DNA of 64,000 nt from Aquilaria yunnanensis. Lineage: Eukaryota > Streptophyta > Magnoliopsida > Malvales > Thymelaeaceae. Made by a program: the position numbers and the translations under genes. This document shows positions 58,315-64,000 of the stretch, in pieces (within the stretch, counting starts at the first letter, position 1; each line of letters begins with the position of its first letter). The notes beneath the pieces are model-generated. The model had not been told where the DNA came from, did no database searches, and saw nothing but the letters and a program-made list of their open reading frames with translations. The DNA is taken from contig CM077599.1 in the NCBI GenBank assembly GCA_039654915.1, forward strand, positions 76,166,001 to 76,230,000. The letters run 5' to 3'.

Positions 58315-59588
58315 ATATAGTATAAAATTCACTGAGGTTACTTAACTTATTTTTTTATCCTAAACGGTTACATGACCTTCAAGTTGTCCTAGCAAGTTAC
58401 TTTTCATTCTATTGCTCGTTTTAGTCATGTATTTTTTGTCAATTCTAGTGTTAAGTCTAACAAAAAATGCTAACATGGCATAAAAAAGACAAAAAATAAA
58501 TCATATAACAATCCTTGTAGTCTTCTAACTTTTCCTTCAACTATTTTAAACCCTAAAATTTTTCCCATGGCCTTTCTCATCCATCTCCTCTTTCTCCTGC
58601 TCTGGACTACCACCTTCTTCTATTCTTCAGCCACTACCACCACTGTAGCTTGAATGCTACGCACATTGACCTCAACAACAATTACAAAAACCAGCCCCTT
58701 TCTTTTCTTCTCTGCTCACAAATGAGCTAGCCTTTTATCGACTTCAATAGCAACAACAATATTAACACACTTTATCAACCCTTTTCTTCTCTGCTTGTAA
58801 ATGAACCAACATAGACTGGATCAAACAAATCACCTAGAAAATTACATCGTCTCTCACTAGCTGAGGACTAGCTCAAGTCCACTACCAAGTCGACAACATA
58901 CACGAATCAAGTCAATTTTGCACATAAAGCCCTCAAGTCGATCAAATCAAATCTAGGGTTCTTGAACAATTCCAGAAACTTTAAAATTTTTCAACTTTAA
59001 TTCATTGCAGAGGAGAAATTAGTTTCCTAAACCATAGGGCTATTGTTGCCCATTCAAAGACAAGCAAAACCCAATAGTTGAAAATAATAGCCATCGTGAA
59101 AGGTTGGAGATAACTGTGACCATCGAGGTTCCATAGGTTTCGGCTATTACCCATATTCATAAGAATTGGTCATGGTAGCAAGAGGAAGGGCTAGTTCATG
59201 GCTCGATTTAGTGTGAATTTTGAATGGATCGATTTGGTTCCAATTGGAAAACCGACGGGGGAAAGAGAAGAACTAGGAAGATAAATGCAATGAGGGGGCA
59301 AATGGAGAGAGAAAAAGAGCAATTCATTCATACAAGAAGTATAAACAATAGATTTAGAATTTGAGGGTTTAAAATTGTTAATTGGAAAAGTTGGAAGACT
59401 ACAAGCATTATTTTATAATTGATTTTAGTTTTTAGCATTGTCAAGTCTACATTTTTCGTTAAACTTAACACTATAATTGACAGAAATTATATGACTAGGA
59501 TGCACAATAAAAGAAAAGGTACCTCGCTATGATAACTTGAAGGACAAAAAAATAAGTTAGGTGACCCCCAGTGGATTTTATATATATT
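58315..59588. mobile_element. Non-autonomous element with ~240-bp inverted repeats (MULE-like)
   Basis: 58315-58560 is mirrored by the reverse complement of about 59352-59588. Shared blocks include AAAATTCACTG/AAAATCCACTG, TTACTTAACTTATTTTTTT/TCACCTAACTTATTTTTTT, ACCTTCAAGTTGTC, TGTCAATTCTAGTGTTAAG and GTAGTCTTC(T/C)AACTTTTCC. The ~790-bp centre is relatively GC-rich, has no transposase and shows no protein I recognise. Ends are in AT-rich sequence and no target duplication is certain. Long repeats of this kind are usual in MULEs. Confidence 0.65.
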
Positions 59589-60350
59589 ATAAGAAAAAAT
59601 ATACTAAAATTATAATTTGAGTCATTTATGATTGAAAATATTAAAACTTACTAATCTTAATTTTCATAGTCATGGAACAATTTAAAACATCAACTCCATA
59701 TTAAATTGTGAACTTCTCTATCAATTAGAAATAGTTAAAAAATTAAGAAAATAAATATGATTTAATATTATAAAAAATCAAAAGTTAAATATACCTCAAG
59801 GAATAGAATTGTAGTTGAGTTTACCTTTTTTTCATCGAGCACAAATCAACTATGATCTTAGTTGTAGAAATTTTTTTAGCTATTTTCTTTCCAATTTAAA
59901 CAACCAAGTTATTTTAGAATTAAATTAATTGAAATCAATAAATAAAAAAAGATAAAAAAATAAAAAATTTTGAAAAGTAACTCAAAGAAATTAAAAGTTA
60001 ATTTTTTAAAATATATCTAGGTTCTTTCATACATGAAAATATAATGAAAAAAATAAAAGCAATAATTTTTTGTTGTCTTACTATTAATATTATTATATAT
60101 TTTTTTTTACTATTTAATTTTTCATAAAGTACACATCATATATATAATTGTGAAAAATATTGGGGTGTCTCCCTTTCTTATCTACGCCACTATGCGAATA
60201 TATCTAATATTTATTGAATAGTCTAATATTAACATTATTATCATGATCATTATATTTCTCAATCAAAAGAAAAATAATGTTTTAATACACATTAATTCAC
60301 AATTGACAAAAAAATGTTAGAAAATTAAGGGAAACGTTTATATTTAAATC
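59589..60350. other. AT-rich spacer, nothing recognised
   Basis: Low-complexity A/T-rich DNA with no gene or element signature. Confidence 0.5.
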
Positions 60351-61759
60351 ATATGGCATGTTCAATGGGTGAGAAATGACCTAGAGGAGAAAGTTGATAA
60401 TGTCAATAGGGTTTCTCTGACTCCTAAATAGTTTTACGAGCTTAGGGGCCTGAAGAAAGAATTGAATACTCTAGTTGAATGTATGGTGATAGGAACATGG
60501 CATTTTTTCATGCTCATGCATCGACTCAGTAGGCAACTAAACAAATACAGTGCATCCAGGGCATGGATGGCAAGAGTTATGAGAAAGAAACAGATGTAGC
60601 TATGGTGGCGGAAGACTACTCTGAAAGGCTATTCTCTTTAGATTTATCCAAGGGCTGTTGAGGAAGTAGTAGGGGTTTTGGAAAGGAGGGTCTCGAAAGA
60701 GATGAATTTAGAGTTAGATTAACTTTAGACTATGGAAGATGTGTAGAGGGCCCTTTTTGACATGCACCCAACAAAGGCATTTGGTCCTCATGGCCTTATT
60801 GCCTTACTTTTTTAGAAATTTTGGCAAGAGGAAAACTTGACTGTAGTAGCATTTTTGCCTAAGTGTACTAAATGGTAATCAGTCAGTACAGGATATTAAT
60901 CACACAATTTTGGTATTGATTCTAAAGGTGAAGAACCTAAAAAAAATGGTGTGGTTTCGATTGATAAGATTTTTATAATGTGTTGTACAAGATAATATCA
61001 AAGGCCGTTTATGAACATATAGTTTCTAACGATCGAAGTGCATTTCTGAAGGGAAGGCTTATTTCTGATAATATCCTTGTCGCGTATAAGCTTTTGCATG
61101 TAGTAAAGAGTAGGGAGAATGGTCGTAGTGGCTTTTGTGCTTTAAAGCTCAACATGGCTAAGGCGTATAATAGGTTGGAGTAGATGTATCTGGAGGCAGT
61201 GATGGAAAAATTGGGTTTCTCTAGCCGCTTTGTTGGATTGGTCATCCGATGCCTAACTTTTATGGCCTATTTGGTGATGGTGAATGGTAAACCTTATAGG
61301 TTGATACGTTCGTTGCCAAAGTTGTGGCAAGGTGACCATATATCACTTTACTTATTTCTTCTTTGTGTTGAGGGACAATAGGGGTTGTTACTAAGAGGCA
61401 TGTAGGATGGTTTGATTTCAAGGGTGAAAGCGAGTCAGTTGGGACTTCGATCTTACACCCCTATTGCCAATGTTTGTATGTTTTTTTTAGGTTAATGGCA
61501 CGGAAGAGGCAGCCTTTACTTTCATTCTCCATAAATATGAACAAGTTTCTGAATCGTATTCAAAATTTTGACAAGCATATAGGATTAAATTGAAAGAGTT
61601 TTAAATTGGTTCTAGTGGTTACATACTAATTAGGTGGAGGGATTCATTGGATAACACAAGATTGTATGTTGTTAAAGAAGAAAGATGGGGGTTTAAGGTT
61701 CCAAAAACTCTCAATTCTTAATGAGGCAATGTTTACGAAGCAAAGGTGGAGATTGGTTC
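60351..61759 (+). pseudogene. LINE (L1-type) reverse transcriptase, decayed and internally deleted
   Basis: Frames with stops give MHPTKAFGPHGLIALLF (~60755-60815), then YKIISKAVYEHIV, RSAFLKGRLISDNILVAYKL and LHVVKSRENG (60980-61120), ALKLNMAKAYNRLEW, and VNGKPYRLI..LWQGDHISLYLFLLCVEG (61280-61375). These are the L1 fingers and palm motifs (MxPxKAPGPDG, SAFVPGRLISDNIL, LKLDMSKAYDR, LRQGDPLSPYLF). The FADD catalytic box expected after LRSYTPIANV (~61450) is lost in a deletion. KKDGGLRFQKLSILNEAMFT (~61685-61740) is the later thumb motif. The LINE stops abruptly at 61760 where another element begins. Confidence 0.85.
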
Positions 61760-64000
61760 TGTTAAGGCCACCCTTCTAAGCTTGGCTTAGGCCAAGAAAA
61801 ATAAGAAACATACTATGAAAATATAAAAAGGGACTCAGTTGAGCAAAGAGGTAGTGCTGAGAGTGCAAAACTACAGGACTATGTACCTTAAGTGCACCTA
61901 AGTAAGAGACTATGGTGAGTTTGACAGAAAATAAGGTTGAAGGGCTAAACTGCACACAAGGACTAGTGGTGCAAACAAAACTACAAAGTATGAGTTGATG
62001 CTTTTGGCCATGCAAAACTATACAAGGGTTAATGGCAAACTAGACCAAATTAAGGCAGACAACAATGATAACTAGTCACATCATGTCTCCCACTAAGGTA
62101 GTAAGCATTATTACTTAGTTAGTCTAACTAGTACTTACACTAGTTACTTGGCCGGTTTCATATGGGAGAAATGACACCTTGGGACTTGTGTTGACTTTTG
62201 CATGGCATTGTAAGCCATAAAGTAACCTAAGTGCCTAAGTGAACACGTGATTTAGTGATGGATGTGTGACCGTGAAAATGTGAGGGCTTCATTGCACCAT
62301 GCAAACTTGTTGAGGCCGAAAGCTAGCTTAATTGCCAACTTAATTACATGTGTCTTGCAACCGGTTTGCCTAAGACCATTTAAGCCTTTTGTTTTCATTT
62401 CAGGCTTCATTTCTTTTGGCCGAGAGCTAGCTTAGCTTGGTGTTCTTGGTTTAGCTCTTGAGTTCCTCGAAATTGGTTTTGATTAAGGAGCAATTGGAGC
62501 TAGATTGAAGGAGGCAAGCTAGGATGCTTTGATTTCGGCACTACACAACTCAAGTTCAAGCTTTGTTCTTGAAGAAACAAAGGAAGGCCGAGATGTTTCC
62601 AAGCTAGGGTTTGAGGTAAACTTATGTTCTTCCTTGAATACATGGTAGATATTCCATGAACAAGGAGTAATGGTGTTGATTTGGTGTTATACTAGGCCAA
62701 TTGTGTGAAGAACATCACGGTTTAGAAGTTGGGTTTTGGCCGAAAGCTTGTTTGAGGTAGGGTTCACTTAACATCTTGATTGCTTGGTAATATACCATGA
62801 TTCAAGTGTTTAAAGTAACTAAGTGATGGTTAAAATGTGCCAAATGATCTTAGTTGCTTGATGGGCTATTGTGATTGATTCGGTTATCGATGTTGGTTAG
62901 CTAACTAACTATGGACATGTGCTAAAAATGCTAATGAATGTGGCCATTTTGCTAGATATTTCGGAGCTCTAGTGGAAGTGGAGAATATGGTGAAGTTTGG
63001 TGTGCAAAAGTGCACAATGGCACATGTTGTGGGACTTGGCCGAATGGTCATGGTGTGTGGTGTGTGTGTTCATTGTGTGCTTGAGTGATTCTTTGTGCTT
63101 GCTAACCAAAATTATTGTTAGTGTAGCTTATATGTCTCGGGTACTTTAGCATGTATATGTATATGTTGCGTTTTCCTTGTCTTTGTGTTTGTTTTGCAGG
63201 TTATGTTGAGCTAATAAGAGGTTAAGCCTTGAGTTGTATACTCGACTTAACTAAATAAACTCTTAATTGAGTTAGTATTGGAAGTGAACTTTATTGAGTT
63301 ATATGCTCATTGCCCATATATATTGTTTTTCAGGAAATGACTTTCGGCCTGAGTAGTGTTGCTTGAGTTTGTGCTAGTGTGTTATGCTAGTTTGCTTGTA
63401 TATCAAGGTATGTGCCAATGTGTGCTTGGCTTAATGGTTTTGTACATTGCAAGTCTTATTTTTTAGGATGGCCGAGACTTATGTATTAAGTTGTGCAGGC
63501 TTGTAGAGTTGGGACTTGTCTAGGTGGGCAGCTATGGACATGTGGACTTTGGCTCTGATCATAGTTTTCACTTTCATGAACATGAACACGGCCATAGGTT
63601 TGGTTTTGCAGTGTGTTCTGTTGTATGGGATACTGAAAGTGTTGTTTGACCATTAGTGGTCTTGGGTTGTAATCTAACTTAGCATGGAGGACTTGGAATC
63701 ATGGCATGTAGCCATATATGTGTACTAGGTAGACTACTTTTGTATGTACATAATGTGTAGTCTTAGGTGCCTAGTTCTTTTTGTGGTACATGGAGTACCT
63801 TTGTAGCCAAGTTATGTTTGCACTTATGGTGGTTTTGGACTTGTGTATATAATGGATGCTATGGATCAATGGATGGCATGTTTATGTGAATGGAAGTTAT
63901 ATTTATATTGTGAACCTCCTTTGTATCTCTTTTGGCCGAGAGGCACATGTGCACATAAACTTGAGTTTTCAAAATAAAGTGACTACCATGGGCTTCTTGG
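61760..64000 (+). mobile_element. Probable long LTR of a Ty3/gypsy element, cut by the window end
   Basis: At 61760 the LINE reading frame stops and TGTTAAGGCCACCC begins, an LTR-like TG start. The following 2.2 kb has no long open frame, moderate GC and recurring GGCCGA(A/G) words (GGCCGAAAGCTAGCTTA near 62313, GGCCGAGAGCTAGCTTA near 62419, and others). Such long, gene-free, GGCCGA-rich LTRs fit chromovirus-type (Tekay/Del) elements of plants. The other LTR and internal domains lie outside the window, so this is an inference; a long non-coding gene is an alternative. Confidence 0.4.

Noticed and set aside
1..64000. CRISPR arrays, bacterial operons, rRNA and tRNA clusters
   Set aside because: None seen. 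The short repeats present are transposon subterminal arrays or microsatellites, and the genes are spliced plant genes.

Overview
The window is nuclear DNA from a flowering plant, most likely a eudicot. The four intact genes have short exons and AT-rich introns, and their proteins match plant-specific families (DPB2, LACS, BOI-type RING, At4g10955-type lipase). Everything else is plant transposable elements in many stages of decay. I cannot name the species from sequence alone.

Layout. 1-2717: 3' part of a broken hAT (RICESLEEPER/Ac-like) transposon. 3328-3714: a ~200-bp tandem duplication. 4515-11700: a complete 7.2-kb Mutator-like element (MULE) with ~145-bp terminal inverted repeats and a perfect 9-bp target duplication. 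It holds a decayed MuDR transposase (itself split by a 421-bp hAT MITE), a piece of an exportin-1 gene, and an antisense GRF-zinc-finger/transmembrane relic. A 514-bp long-TIR MITE sits directly beside it. 12701-16751: DPB2 (DNA polymerase epsilon subunit B), 13 exons, with one U12-type AT-AC intron and an E2F site in the promoter. 17409-22823: a LACS4-like long-chain acyl-CoA synthetase, 19 exons, convergent with DPB2.

23000-46600 is transposon territory: a hAT MITE, a 1.35-kb non-autonomous MULE with a 9-bp target duplication, Ty3/gypsy LTR and gag remains, CACTA ends with GTTGGTA-type subterminal repeats, a decayed Ty1/copia element with its 3' LTR and an inserted MITE, a 4.26-kb CACTA element (3-bp target duplication) carrying pieces of host genes including the last part of ribosomal protein uS10/RPS20, a diverged tandem repeat, and a LINE fragment.

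46640-49480 is an intact class-3 lipase-like gene and 50239-55160 an intact BOI-like RING E3 ligase gene, convergent with each other. 55200-64000 returns to AT-rich repeats: a long-TIR element, a LINE reverse transcriptase relic, and a probable long Ty3/gypsy LTR that runs off the end.

The four host genes are functionally unrelated (replication, acyl-lipid activation, lipid hydrolysis, ubiquitination); nothing suggests a gene cluster. The most interesting features are the two transposons carrying host gene pieces (exportin-1 and GRF in a MULE; RPS20 and a probable BAH/RRM gene in a CACTA) and the AT-AC intron in DPB2.
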